Shown here: positions 24,024 through 32,888 of the stretch, in pieces
Layout: the number at the start of each line of letters is the position of its first letter
How positions within the stretch are numbered: position 1 is the stretch's first letter
DNA from: Streptomyces aureocirculatus
GTDB lineage: Bacteria; Actinomycetota; Actinomycetes; Streptomycetales; Streptomycetaceae
Assembly (NCBI RefSeq): GCF_000720475.1
Contig: NZ_JOAP01000046.1
Span: forward strand, 1 to 57,143
DNA: 57,143 nt
Direction of reading: 5' to 3'
Made by a program: the position numbers and the translations under genes
Notes under the pieces: generated by a model
Database searches by the model: none
Told to the model about the DNA's origin: nothing
What the model saw: the letters and a program-made list of their open reading frames with translations, nothing else

Positions 24024-26321
24024 ATGGCGCTGATGACGAAAGTCCGGGCACAGCTCGGCATTCCGGGAAAGAAGCCTGACGAGACTGATGAGACCGCGGA
24101 GCTTGTGGTCGATGATCCGCGCGCGGACGGTGCTGCTCAGGCTGAGGGCGTGCAGGACGCTGAGCCGGCGGACGGCGCAGCCGATGCTGCCGAGCCGAAG
24201 AAGAACTGGTGGCAGCGCCGCCGGGAGGTGAAGCACCTCCAGGGCACGTTCGACGCCTACCCTCATCTGCTCGCGCTGAAGCCGAAGGAGAAGTATCTCT
24301 TCCGCTCCGACTACTTCGACGTCGACGGCTCGGTCGCCTGTATCTTGGCGTACTTCCACGACGACGCCGCGCACGACAACTTCGCGGCCTTCTGGGGTAT
24401 CGACCGGATCCCGGACGGCCTGGACGAGCGGGTCACCGCCGTCGTGCTTGAGCAGGTCAAGCGGATGGATGAGAAGTGGATCGACTCGTACACCAAGCAG
24501 TCGGAGAAGCTGGACCGGCTGGATGCGAACGAGCAGGAGGAGACGGGCACGACTTCCTCCAAGCGCAAGGCCGCGAAGATTTCCGGTGACCTCGGTATCA
24601 CGATCGGCGAGATCCAGGACGGCGCGAGCTACGTCTCGGTGCACAACCGGCTCTTCCTCAAGGCCCCCGACCTGGCGACCCTGGACGACACGATCGACCG
24701 GGTCATGCGTCTGTACATCGACCGATTTGGCACGCTGAAGGCTGCGCCCTACGCCGGCAAGCAGCGCCAGGAGCTCTCGGGTCTGTGGAAGAGCAACGAG
24801 AAGAAGAAGGGCAAGGGCTTCCACTTCACCTCGAACGAGCTGGCCGGCTCGTACTCGCTGGTGACCAATGGCCTCAACGACCGAGGCGGCGAGTACGTCG
24901 GCTACATGGTCGGCGACGTCAACAACAGCGCCGTGCTCATGGACGTTAACGCCTACGACCACCACACGATCGTCGCCGACGCCACGCTCAGCGAGTACCT
25001 CGATCGCCAGCGGGTGGCCAACATGTGGTGCTCGAAGATCTCACAGGCGGCGCTGCTGAACAACGGCCAGGTCGTCCACCTCATCCTCGACGGAGCGAAC
25101 CTCGACAAGCTCGGCCCGAAGTTCGAGCGGCTCACCTCGCGCGTGGATCTGAATCAGGGCGACGTGAACATGTTCGAGATGTTCGGCGAGGAGGAGGACG
25201 AGCTGACGGTCTTCTCCGCTCAGATGGAGAAGCTCAAGCTGATGTTCGAGCAGCTCTACGAGACCAGCGACGGAGCAATCGGCTCGATCATCCGCAGCGC
25301 CCTGGAAGACACCGCGACCGACTTCTACATCGAGCAGGGCATGTGGCGGCACAACGCCAAGGAGCAGCGTCACCGTCTGCGTGTGGTGAACATCCCGCAC
25401 ACCCAGGTGCCGCGCCTTCAGATGTTCGTCTCCTACGTGGCAACCGCGCACAAGGCGTTGCTGAACTCCCGCAAGACCGACCCGGACCAGCTGCGCGCCT
25501 ACAACGTGCTCAGGGGCATCGCCAACGCGATGCTGAGCACCAACGGCGACCTGTTCAACAACCACACGGCCTCGGCCGTGGACAGGGTCCGGGATTCACG
25601 GCGCGTGGTCTACGACTTCTCGCGGCTCATGCGCCGCGGCAAGGGCGTGGCGATGGCGCAACTGGTGAACATCGTCGGCTTCGCCGTCGGCACGCTGGGG
25701 CTCGGCGATACCGTGATCATCCACGGCACCGAGCACATCGACGACCGGGTGAAGAAGTACATCAAGGACCAGTTCGACCATATGCACGAGCGCGGCGGCC
25801 GAGTGGTCTACAGCTACAACGACGTCGACAAGATGCTGGCCGACAGCGACTTCAGCAAGTTCGACGCCGCGGACTACACGCTCTTCGGTCCGATGCGCGA
25901 CGGCACGGTAGCGGAATACCAGAAGCAGCTGCACCAGCGGATTCCGCCGGATCTCGCCCAGCTCATCACGACCAAGGGCGAGAACCTCACGTACCTGCGC
26001 CGGGGCATCTCCAACGTGGTCTTCCACCTGGATTTGGCACTGGGGATCAACCCCTACCGCGAGGCCCAGCGCAGGCAGGTCCGCCTGGAGGCGGCCAGGG
26101 CCGAAGAGGCTGCGCGGATGAACGCGATCATGCACGACAAGCCGACACCGGGCGCGAACCTCACCAGCATCCGGAAGCACAGCGAGGGCGGCGACGGCGA
26201 GGCTGACGCGGGCCCAAGCGACGGGGGCAAGCACCGCGACGGCAAGAAGAGCCCGCAGCCCGAGGACGGCGCAAGGGGGCCAGCTAGGAAGCCCAAGCCG
26301 AAGAAGCTGGTCAAGGCATGA
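24024..26321 (+). CDS. VirB4-like conjugation protein lacking a visible P-loop
   Basis: A 765-residue protein laid out like a VirB4/TraE ATPase: acidic linker (1-60), N-terminal domain with YLFRSDYFDVDGSVACILAY, then an ATPase-like core. Core landmarks are VVHLILDGANLDKLGPKF where family members have the post-P-loop strand, RVVYDFSRLMRRGKG, and GDTVIIHGTEHIDDRVKKYI at the Walker B site. In place of a GxxGxGKS Walker A there is AYDHHTIVADATLSEYLDRQ (about 309-328), and Walker B lacks DE. It is thus probably a non-hydrolysing VirB4 paralogue or a divergent subclass. The basic, Gly/Pro-rich tail overlaps the next gene (ATGA). ATG 24024 follows AAGGAGG. Confidence 0.7.
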   Translation: MALMTKVRAQLGIPGKKPDETDETAELVVDDPRADGAAQAEGVQDAEPADGAADAAEPKKNWWQRRREVKHLQGTFDAYPHLLALKPKEKYLFRSDYFDVDGSVACILAYFHDDAAHDNFAAFWGIDRIPDGLDERVTAVVLEQVKRMDEKWIDSYTKQSEKLDRLDANEQEETGTTSSKRKAAKISGDLGITIGEIQDGASYVSVHNRLFLKAPDLATLDDTIDRVMRLYIDRFGTLKAAPYAGKQRQELSGLWKSNEKKKGKGFHFTSNELAGSYSLVTNGLNDRGGEYVGYMVGDVNNSAVLMDVNAYDHHTIVADATLSEYLDRQRVANMWCSKISQAALLNNGQVVHLILDGANLDKLGPKFERLTSRVDLNQGDVNMFEMFGEEEDELTVFSAQMEKLKLMFEQLYETSDGAIGSIIRSALEDTATDFYIEQGMWRHNAKEQRHRLRVVNIPHTQVPRLQMFVSYVATAHKALLNSRKTDPDQLRAYNVLRGIANAMLSTNGDLFNNHTASAVDRVRDSRRVVYDFSRLMRRGKGVAMAQLVNIVGFAVGTLGLGDTVIIHGTEHIDDRVKKYIKDQFDHMHERGGRVVYSYNDVDKMLADSDFSKFDAADYTLFGPMRDGTVAEYQKQLHQRIPPDLAQLITTKGENLTYLRRGISNVVFHLDLALGINPYREAQRRQVRLEAARAEEAARMNAIMHDKPTPGANLTSIRKHSEGGDGEADAGPSDGGKHRDGKKSPQPEDGARGPARKPKPKKLVKA

Positions 26322-29300
26322 GCGAGGTCAGCACTGATACGAAGGCGAGGAGCAGACGAGAGACGATGAACGGGGCGATCACGGCAGGGGCGCGGCTACG
26401 TGCCTGGGCCGACCACGGCGGTGGCGGAGCCTGCCGGGGCAGGTTTGCGCGCGGACTTGCCCTCGTGCTCCTGGCCGCGCTGTTCGTGCCGGCCCTCATG
26501 ATCGCGACCTCTTCGCCGGCGTCCGCGGACGACCAGGATCGCGACAACTACAGCCTCTACCAGCTGGCGTCGAATGCGAGCTCGTACTTCAGCGAGGAGA
26601 ACTCGCCGTCGAACGACGAGGGCATGCACGAGAACTGGAAGCCGATCACAAGCAGTCCTGCTTCGGGTGGGTCCATGCTCGGCTACGTCGACCCGGAGTT
26701 CAGCCTGGGCGACATCGTGGGCTGGTTCTTCGCTGAGGTGTCGGGGTCCTCGCAGACCGTCACGTACGAGACCCTGGCAGCGAAAGACGACAAGGGCAAC
26801 GCGAAGTACTCGGGCATGCTCGACTACGCGCACTTCGGGGCGGCCAACAACGACCTTGGCCTGGACACGATGTCCTCGGGCATCGGCGGCCAGATCGTGA
26901 GCGTGATCGGAGGCTCCATCATCTGGATTCTCTACGCCCTGGCGCTGGCAGTCGGCACGCTGTTCTTCGTCATCCTGCAGTTCCTGAAGCTCATCAACCC
27001 CTTCATGTGGTTCTACCAGGCGGTCAGGGGGGTCAATCCGACATTCGCCGACGGGATGACGGGAGGTGACACCGGAGGCGGCGCGCTCGCGGGCCTCCAG
27101 CACTGGATCAGCGACTGGTATGGCCTGCTCGTCGATATCTCGTGGCAGGCGCTGGTGCCGGTCTTCATCGGCTTCCTGCTCATCGGCCTGGTCATGTTCA
27201 AGAAGATGGACCGGGGTTCGGCGATCAAGAAGCTCATCGTGCGCGTCGTCTTCATCGGCGCCGGCCTGCCGCTCATCGGGTCGATGTACACCAGCGTGCT
27301 CGACAAGTTCGACGACTCGGTTCTCGGCCAGCATGCCGGTCCGACGCGTGTCGTGCTGAGTACTTACGTCGACTTCGAGGCGTGGATGATGAACGACCGC
27401 CTCGGGATCCCGGACCAGGCCACTGTCTCCTGGAAGGGCGAGCAGGCGAGCTCTGACGCGATGATGTCGGTGCGCACGAGCGCGCTGGCGATCAACAAGC
27501 AGTCCCACGGAGCGACGTTCAAAGGCATCAGCATCGGCCCGAAGGCCGACGACGCCGAGTCGGCCTGGAAGGACGGCACGGTCTCTGTCGGTACCGGTGC
27601 GTCGGATGACTTCAAGGCGGTGTTCTCGACTTTCGGGATTATCGGCAAGTACATCGGCAGCAACGAAATCGCAGCTTCCGACTTCGAGTCGGGGATCAAG
27701 AGCTCGATCACGCAGCTGGACGAGAGCGCGGATGACAAGAAGGACTGGTTCGTCGACAAGGACACTTACGGCGACGTGGAGGATTTCGGTGAGGAGGAGG
27801 GGCCGAAGCCGGTGGATCACCCGGTGATTTCGACCGACGGCAAGGGCCTGACCTCCTCTCGTCCCGGCAAGGGCTCGACGGTCTTCACGACGACCGGGAC
27901 GAAGAGCAAGTGCGGCTTCGTGGTGGGCAAGACGCCGTCCTCGTGCAACCTGTCCCCTCTGGCGGCATACAACTACCTCAACACCGGATTCAGCCCCAGC
28001 TCGCTGAACATGTACAGCTCGAACAAAGCAATGTCTGGCTTCACCCGCGAGAACCACATGGCCGTCAGCCAGGTGGGCACGGGGCCGGCGAAGTTCATGT
28101 ACTGGTCCAACGCAGCCACGGTCTTGGGTTCCATGGTCCTGCTCGGCTTCTGGTACGCCATCGGCATGCTCGCCGGCTCGGTCAAGCGGATCTTCGGCCT
28201 CGTAGCGGCCGTGCCGTTCGCAACGCTGGGCGCGTTGGCCGCGATCGCCAAGGTGATCGTCTACTCCATGGCGCTGATCCTGGAGGTCCTTGTCACGCTG
28301 TTCATCTACCAGTTCGTCTCGGAGTTCCTGATCTCGGTTCCGGACATCATGGCCGGGCCCATGTCGAGCTTCATGAGCCCGGGCGGCCTGTGGGGCAGCG
28401 CTGCGCTCGGCGGGATCATCGTGGTGATCCTGACGCTCATCTCGTCGCTGATAATCATGGGCATCACCTTCGCTCTGCTGCGGGTCCGCAAGACGGTGCT
28501 GCAGGCGATGGACGAAGTAATCACCAAGCTCGTGGACAAGTTCCTGGAGACCAACACCGCGCCGAAGCCGGACCAGGGCGGGCTGATGCCTGCTCTGGCC
28601 GCAGGTGCAGGGGCTGGCGCGGGCATGGCCCTGGGCAACAAGCTCGCCAACGGGTTCAACAACAAGACCAGCGGCCCGGCGTCTCCGAGCACGGGCAAGC
28701 CCGCGGGCAAGACGGCGTCGACGAACGCCGGCGGCACGAACGGCGACGCCACGGCTCTGACTGCTGGCAAGCAGGCGCTGGCTCTTGAGGGCAGCAGCGC
28801 GGGGGGCCCGGGCAACCCGAACAGCCCGGCACTGGACGGTGGTCCTGGTGGCGGTGGCACCAGTGGCGGTGGCGGTCCCGCTGGTGCTCAGGGCGTGTCT
28901 GGCCAGGGCGACGGCCCCGACGACAGAGGCGGTCCACTGCAGCTGACCAGTGGCGGAGCGGGCAGCACACACTCGGACAAGCAGACGGCACAGAATCTGA
29001 GCAACCAGGGCGGCCTGTCGAATCTCGGGTACACCTCGGACGGCAACAAGGTCATCCCCGGCGAGGTTCTGGCCTCGTCCACGGAGCCGCCGAGCTCTCC
29101 TGGCGGCTCTCAAGGGCAGGGCAGCAATCAGCAGGCTGTACCGCAGCGCTTCAACGGAGGCGCTGCTCCCGGTCCCGTTCCCGCTTCCGGGCAGCCGGCC
29201 GCGCCGAGCACGGGTCCTACGCGCCTCGCTCAGGGCACCCCGGCGAGGCATCTGGGAGCCGGAACGTCGGCTCCTCGTCCCATGGCCGCTCCGGTTTCGG

Positions 29301-29599
29301 GTCAGACTCCGGCTGCGCCTGGTGCGCGGACACCGACGCGAGTGCAGGCAGCGCGTCAGCCGGGTTCGACTCAGGCGTCGACGCCGACACCGCGGCAGAC
29401 GCCCGCCCCGCGGGATCAGGCACCGCGGACGTCGGCTCCTGCACCGGCTCCTTCACCGCGGCAGGCTCCGGTTCCGCGTCCTCGTCCACGTCCGCGCCGG
29501 GTTGTCGATCTGGCCCCTCAGAGCGTGGAAACTCCGGAGCCGCGGCAGCGGCCGGCCGGTGGTCTTCGCCGCGGTCGGCGCGAAAAGCCGCAAGACTGA
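26318..29599 (+). CDS. VirB6/TrbL-like polytopic transfer channel protein
   Basis: A 1093-residue membrane protein. A long basic N-terminus leads to a signal-like helix (about 44-66, ending ASADD). Membrane segments follow at about 187-234 (a long double helix), 277-294, 306-324, 606-622, 625-670 (probably two) and 698-721, with a large extracytoplasmic loop between 325 and 600. From about 740 to the end it is Gly/Pro/Ala/Gln-rich low-complexity sequence. This architecture, directly after a VirB4-like gene and overlapping it by four bases, matches actinobacterial VirB6/TrbL channel subunits. The minus strand is open over nearly the whole gene but only as a GC-rich shadow. Confidence 0.75.
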   Translation: MSEVSTDTKARSRRETMNGAITAGARLRAWADHGGGGACRGRFARGLALVLLAALFVPALMIATSSPASADDQDRDNYSLYQLASNASSYFSEENSPSNDEGMHENWKPITSSPASGGSMLGYVDPEFSLGDIVGWFFAEVSGSSQTVTYETLAAKDDKGNAKYSGMLDYAHFGAANNDLGLDTMSSGIGGQIVSVIGGSIIWILYALALAVGTLFFVILQFLKLINPFMWFYQAVRGVNPTFADGMTGGDTGGGALAGLQHWISDWYGLLVDISWQALVPVFIGFLLIGLVMFKKMDRGSAIKKLIVRVVFIGAGLPLIGSMYTSVLDKFDDSVLGQHAGPTRVVLSTYVDFEAWMMNDRLGIPDQATVSWKGEQASSDAMMSVRTSALAINKQSHGATFKGISIGPKADDAESAWKDGTVSVGTGASDDFKAVFSTFGIIGKYIGSNEIAASDFESGIKSSITQLDESADDKKDWFVDKDTYGDVEDFGEEEGPKPVDHPVISTDGKGLTSSRPGKGSTVFTTTGTKSKCGFVVGKTPSSCNLSPLAAYNYLNTGFSPSSLNMYSSNKAMSGFTRENHMAVSQVGTGPAKFMYWSNAATVLGSMVLLGFWYAIGMLAGSVKRIFGLVAAVPFATLGALAAIAKVIVYSMALILEVLVTLFIYQFVSEFLISVPDIMAGPMSSFMSPGGLWGSAALGGIIVVILTLISSLIIMGITFALLRVRKTVLQAMDEVITKLVDKFLETNTAPKPDQGGLMPALAAGAGAGAGMALGNKLANGFNNKTSGPASPSTGKPAGKTASTNAGGTNGDATALTAGKQALALEGSSAGGPGNPNSPALDGGPGGGGTSGGGGPAGAQGVSGQGDGPDDRGGPLQLTSGGAGSTHSDKQTAQNLSNQGGLSNLGYTSDGNKVIPGEVLASSTEPPSSPGGSQGQGSNQQAVPQRFNGGAAPGPVPASGQPAAPSTGPTRLAQGTPARHLGAGTSAPRPMAAPVSGQTPAAPGARTPTRVQAARQPGSTQASTPTPRQTPAPRDQAPRTSAPAPAPSPRQAPVPRPRPRPRRVVDLAPQSVETPEPRQRPAGGLRRGRREKPQD

Positions 29600-29698
29600 T
29601 CGGGCGAGTGTGGAGCGACGCACCCGGAGGGGACAATCGCGATGGTCGTCTTCACCGGGTGCGTCGTCTTATGCGGGCAAGAGGAGAAGGGAAAGAGA

Positions 29699-30178
29699 AT
29701 GAGGCTCGGATCGAAGCTTCGCGGCGAGTTCCCGCTCGGCTGGTGGCGCTCGGCGCGATGGTGGATCACCGGGATCCGCGAGCTGGCCTTGAGCACCGCG
29801 GCGACCGTGGCCACCGCTGTGTTCGTCGGCGAGGTGAAGCGCGCTGTGCGGCATCGCGACGAGCCGCGGACTCTGGCGCGCTTGTCCGGCACGTTCGAGG
29901 GGTACGTGGCCAGCCTCTTGGCCAACAGCGCAGGCTTGGCCGTTCTGGCCACCATGGCGATCGAGGATGGTCTGCCTGTGGTGCTGACGGCGTTGCTGAC
30001 CGGGTGGTGTCTGCTCAACATCGGCATCAGTGCCACGGTGTTCGTCGTGGTCGCCCGGTCGAGGATCCGGCAGTCGGCAGCATGGGCTGAGTTGGATTTC
30101 GTCGAGCAGCACGCGCCGAAGTACGGCCGGCCGCCGGAGACGATTGAGGAGTACCGGGCGCAGCAGCTCCAGAAGTAG
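29699..30178 (+). CDS. Small membrane protein of the transfer operon
   Basis: A 159-residue protein with hydrophobic segments at about 30-45 and 75-125 (SLLANSAGLAVLATMAIEDG, then TALLTGWCLLNIGISATVFV) and a charged C-terminal tail ending EEYRAQQLQK. ATG 29699 has AGAAGGGA upstream. It lies 100 bases after the VirB6-like gene and before a strong terminator, so it probably closes the operon that starts at 21595. Specific role unknown. Confidence 0.65.
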   Translation: MRLGSKLRGEFPLGWWRSARWWITGIRELALSTAATVATAVFVGEVKRAVRHRDEPRTLARLSGTFEGYVASLLANSAGLAVLATMAIEDGLPVVLTALLTGWCLLNIGISATVFVVVARSRIRQSAAWAELDFVEQHAPKYGRPPETIEEYRAQQLQK

Positions 30179-30193
30179 GCGTCAGAGAAAAGA

Positions 30194-30228
30194 CAGAACC
30201 CCGTGGACGTGATATCTACGGGGTTCTG
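30194..30228 (+). terminator. Strong hairpin terminator
   Basis: CAGAACCCCGT pairs perfectly over 11 bp with ACGGGGTTCTG around a 13-base loop. It lies 15 bases after the stop of the small membrane protein and 22 bases before the stop of the convergent lipoprotein gene, so it can serve both strands. Confidence 0.85.
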
Positions 30229-30250
30229 TGCTGCCTGGGTCGTGCGGCAA

Positions 30251-30820
30251 TCAGCCGTGCTGGTTGCAGTCTTTGGCCATCAATGCCTTCGCCTGGTCGC
30301 TGTCGGCGGGGATGAGATGGACCTGGTCGATCGAGTAGGCGAAGGTGTACCCGAGCGTGATCATGCTGTTGGACATCGAGATCGAGCCGGATCCCGGGTC
30401 AGTGCCTGTCTGGTCGGAGCCGTTGACGTCGTCCCACAGCACGCTGGTCCGGCTGTCGTTGATCGTGCCGGTCGAGAGAACCTGGTACTGCCCCTTGTTG
30501 GTCTTGCCGTCCTTGACGATCGAGCCGTGCTTGATGTCGCCGAGGGCCTTCCTGGTCAGCTGGCACTGCTGGTCCCCAGCGGTGACGTCGATGTACGTGA
30601 TCTTGTACCCGTCGATTGCGGCGATGCCGCCGCGCGCCCCGTCGGTGATGGAGATGTAGGCACCGTCGAAGCTGGAGGCCTGGCTGCTGCTGGGGCTCTG
30701 CGAGGAAGCGGCATCGCTGCTCCCGCTGCAGGCGGTGAGCATGAGAGCACCCGCGGCCAGGGCCGCGGCTGACACGGCGGTCCTGTTCCGTGTCGCACGT
30801 GCGGTCCTGGTGGAGTTCAT
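30251..30820 (-). CDS. Secreted lipoprotein
   Basis: A 189-residue protein with an Arg-rich n-region, hydrophobic helix and lipobox LMLTACSGS (acylated Cys near residue 31), then a Ser-rich linker. The mature domain is beta-rich, with YISITDGARGGIAAIDGYKI and two cysteines (QQCQ and KDCNQHG). It would be anchored to the outer face of the membrane. ATG 30820 has GAAGGGAGA upstream. It is the last gene of a minus-strand group beginning near 31699 that may encode cell-surface partners of the transfer apparatus; no family is recognised. Confidence 0.75.
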   Translation of the reverse strand: MNSTRTARATRNRTAVSAAALAAGALMLTACSGSSDAASSQSPSSSQASSFDGAYISITDGARGGIAAIDGYKITYIDVTAGDQQCQLTRKALGDIKHGSIVKDGKTNKGQYQVLSTGTINDSRTSVLWDDVNGSDQTGTDPGSGSISMSNSMITLGYTFAYSIDQVHLIPADSDQAKALMAKDCNQHG

Positions 30821-30859
30821 GGTGTTCTCCCTTCGTTCGTTCTGGAAAGCCGGTTTGGG

Positions 30860-31292
30860 TCAGCTCTGTGGAGGCTGGGCTGGTTGCATCGGCGGAATCG
30901 TAGGCGGCTGACGCGGCGACAGCCGGACGAGGACTGCAGCAGCCAGCATCACGACCGCCAGCAGCGCCACGAGCACCACGCCCGCTCCGATGGAGGCGTG
31001 GCGGTACCTCTGACGGTGCCCATGGTCCCGAAGCCGTCGATCATGCCGATCAGGCCGGCGACGGTGCCGACGACTCCGGCGGTGATGCGGAACCAGTTCG
31101 CCTTGCGGATGACTGCCACGACAGAGGCAGCGATGGCCACGAGCATGACGAAGAGCAGGAAGCCGCCCTCATCTCCGGCCTCATCGCAGAAGTCGTTGAC
31201 CGAGAACCCATGACTGAAGAGACCGGCATGAACAGGGAGATGATCGCCAGGAACGCCGCGTCGGGAAGAATGAAGGTGGCCAGCCCCCTCAT
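30860..31292 (-). pseudogene. Small multi-pass membrane protein gene with two frameshifts
   Basis: Three frames join into one protein: RGLATFILPDAAFLAIISLF from ATG 31292, then GGFLLFVMLVAIAASVVAVI and GVVGTVAGLIGMIDGFGTMG, then HASIGAGVVLVALLAVVMLA, ending PPTIPPMQPAQPPQS at 30860-30862. The switches lie near 31215 and 31010. The repaired product is about 140 residues with four membrane helices and a Pro-rich tail. The start overlaps the previous stop (ATGA), so the gene belongs to the same operon as its neighbours. Confidence 0.6.
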
Positions 31293-31699
31293 CTGGCCAG
31301 TCCCAAACGCGAGGTGCTCTGCTGCATCGAGCGTGCGGCGCTCTGCGCGGCGGGGGCAGCGCGGTTGCTGAGGAAGCCCTTGGCTCCAGAGTTCTCGACA
31401 GTCGGCGTGACCTTGGTGCTGAAGAAGTCCCGGGCACCGTTGACGACTTGCTTGGCTCGGTCGGCCACCTGCTGCATCGACGGATCACGAGGCCTGCGCT
31501 CTGGAGCGATCAGTCCGGCATGAACGGCGGCCTGATACCCGGACATCGTCGGCTCGCGGAGATGCGTCTGCCGAAACCCGGCGTCCCCCTGCTCGGCCGT
31601 GACAACGGGTGGAACCTGCGGTCGCGGCGGCATGGCCCGAGAAGCTGTTGCGTAGCCCTGTGTCGGCTCCTCGGGTAACTGAGGCTGATCCTCAGCCAT
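31289..31699 (-). CDS. Hypothetical Pro/Gln/Ala-rich protein
   Basis: A 136-residue polar protein starting MAEDQPQLPEEPTQGYATAS, with a helical middle (MQQVADRAKQVVNGARDFFS) and an Ala/Ser/Gln-rich end. No membrane segment or known domain. Upstream in-frame sequence is open, but ATG 31699 with a G-rich stretch upstream is preferred. It opens the minus-strand group 31699-30251 and is coupled to the membrane protein gene. Probably an accessory of the transfer region. Confidence 0.6.
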   Translation of the reverse strand: MAEDQPQLPEEPTQGYATASRAMPPRPQVPPVVTAEQGDAGFRQTHLREPTMSGYQAAVHAGLIAPERRPRDPSMQQVADRAKQVVNGARDFFSTKVTPTVENSGAKGFLSNRAAPAAQSAARSMQQSTSRLGLAR

Positions 31700-31963
31700 G
31701 ATCGCCCCCGCTTTCTCTCGTTGAGTCCTGCGTGTCCAGGTAGTGCCTCTGCGCAGGGACCGGCGTCTCGGCTCCACAGTTCCACACTGCGTCCCCGAGA
31801 CCCGGATCCCTACCACGCCCGGGAGCCGAATCCGGCCCCCCAGGACGACCCGACCGGCTTCCGCGCTTTCTTCTCGTATATCAGCACTTGCGAAGGCATT
31901 CACAAGCGTACTGTCAGTATTGCAGACTGATGTACCGGATGTACGACCTAACAACAGAAGGCT

Positions 31964-31997
31964 AGTCAAAGTCGGGTACAGATAGGTGACTTTGACT
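31964..31997. repeat. 10-bp perfect inverted repeat AGTCAAAGTC
   Basis: AGTCAAAGTC (31964-31973) and GACTTTGACT (31988-31997) are separated by 14 bases, 18 bases past the stop of the XRE regulator gene. It could be that gene's terminator, or an operator upstream of the 31699 operon. The AT-rich arms favour an operator; the position favours a terminator. Confidence 0.55.
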
Positions 31998-32014
31998 GAC
32001 CAGAACTCGGCCTG

Positions 32015-32824
32015 TCAGGCGTCTTTTCGGAGGTTGACGAGTCGATGCTCAGTCAGCGCCAGTGCGACTTCGGACTGATTGAGCGCGTGCTCGCCGTCCT
32101 GGATGCGCCACTGAAGACGCTCCACGGGCGGGGCGTCAGCTTCCTGGAGTGCCAGGTCACCGAGCTCGCGCAGCTCCGCGTACGCACCCTGCAGCTGTTC
32201 TTCATGGTGCGCCGACCGGACCCTGAGGCGGGCGACCCGCTCTTTCCACCAGTTCACCCGCGACTCGCGGTCGAGCGTGGTCTTCCCCTCAAGCCAGGCG
32301 CGGAGCTCGGACTGGTCGATGTCGCCAGGGAGTCCGGTGGCGAGGGGCCCCTCGGGTTCCGGCATGTCGATGGGGATGTGCGACAGCAGCACTGCGGGGG
32401 TCGTGTCGAGCGCGTAGGCGATCGCGACGAGGTCGTCGACGGTCACGGGGCGAGCGCATCGCTCCATCTCCGCGAGAGCATCGGCTGAGATCGGGTGATC
32501 GAGCATCCGGAGCACGTAGGCCAGTTCGTCGACGGTCAGCTCCCGCAACTGGCGGTAGTGGGTGATGGCGTCGGACACAGCAAGGGACGTGGGAAGGGGC
32601 GACGGCATGCATCGATCATAGGCGTGCTCGGTGCGACCCCCGGGTGAGTCGTCGCATACCTCTCGGCCGTCGCCGCAGACGCACGACGGGTCCCGGGAGT
32701 GGCGACCTCTGCGCCCCCCTCGGGCCGAGGGCAGGCGCCAGAAGAGGCGCACCTTGACGAAGAGGTTCAGGTCGGTCTTGTCGTCGCAGCCAGTACTGCA
32801 GGTATCCCACGCAGCGGCGTTCAC
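32015..32824 (-). CDS. XRE-family transcriptional regulator
   Basis: The certain part is residues 73-269: a Cro/C1-type helix-turn-helix (AITHYRQLRELTVDELAYVL, then DHPISADALAEMERCARPVT and VAIAYALDTTPAVLL), followed by a helical C-terminus (residues 175-269) with coiled-coil character. The start is uncertain. ATG 32608 lacks a ribosome binding site, and strong codon bias continues upstream to GTG 32824 through a Cys-rich stretch (CSTGC, CVCGDGREVC), so the longer 269-residue form is given. It lies between two inverted repeats and probably controls itself and the surrounding transfer genes. Confidence 0.7.
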   Translation of the reverse strand: MNAAAWDTCSTGCDDKTDLNLFVKVRLFWRLPSARGGRRGRHSRDPSCVCGDGREVCDDSPGGRTEHAYDRCMPSPLPTSLAVSDAITHYRQLRELTVDELAYVLRMLDHPISADALAEMERCARPVTVDDLVAIAYALDTTPAVLLSHIPIDMPEPEGPLATGLPGDIDQSELRAWLEGKTTLDRESRVNWWKERVARLRVRSAHHEEQLQGAYAELRELGDLALQEADAPPVERLQWRIQDGEHALNQSEVALALTEHRLVNLRKDA

Positions 32825-32840
32825 AGAGTCGCAATCGACT

Positions 32841-32888
32841 GCCTATTGAATGACATTGCGAGGCGTGTTTAGATAGGGCTCAATAGGC
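32841..32888. promoter_or_regulatory. Operator-like inverted repeat GCCTATTGA...TCAATAGGC
   Basis: Perfect 9-bp arms at 32841-32849 and 32880-32888, 30 bases apart, within an AT-rich stretch 17 bases upstream of the XRE gene's GTG. The spacing (about three helical turns centre to centre) suits a dimeric regulator looping or covering the promoter, so autoregulation is likely. Confidence 0.5.

Noticed and set aside
26396..29251. A very long open frame on the minus strand opposite the VirB6-like gene
   Set aside because: Its protein is Arg/His/Asp-rich without membrane or domain pattern and it mirrors the codon bias of the plus-strand gene; such shadows are normal in high-GC DNA.
11640..32824. 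A canonical relaxase (HUH or MobA-type) within the transfer region
   Set aside because: No protein shows an HUH triad with upstream Tyr or other relaxase motifs; the acidic 386-residue protein does not fit.
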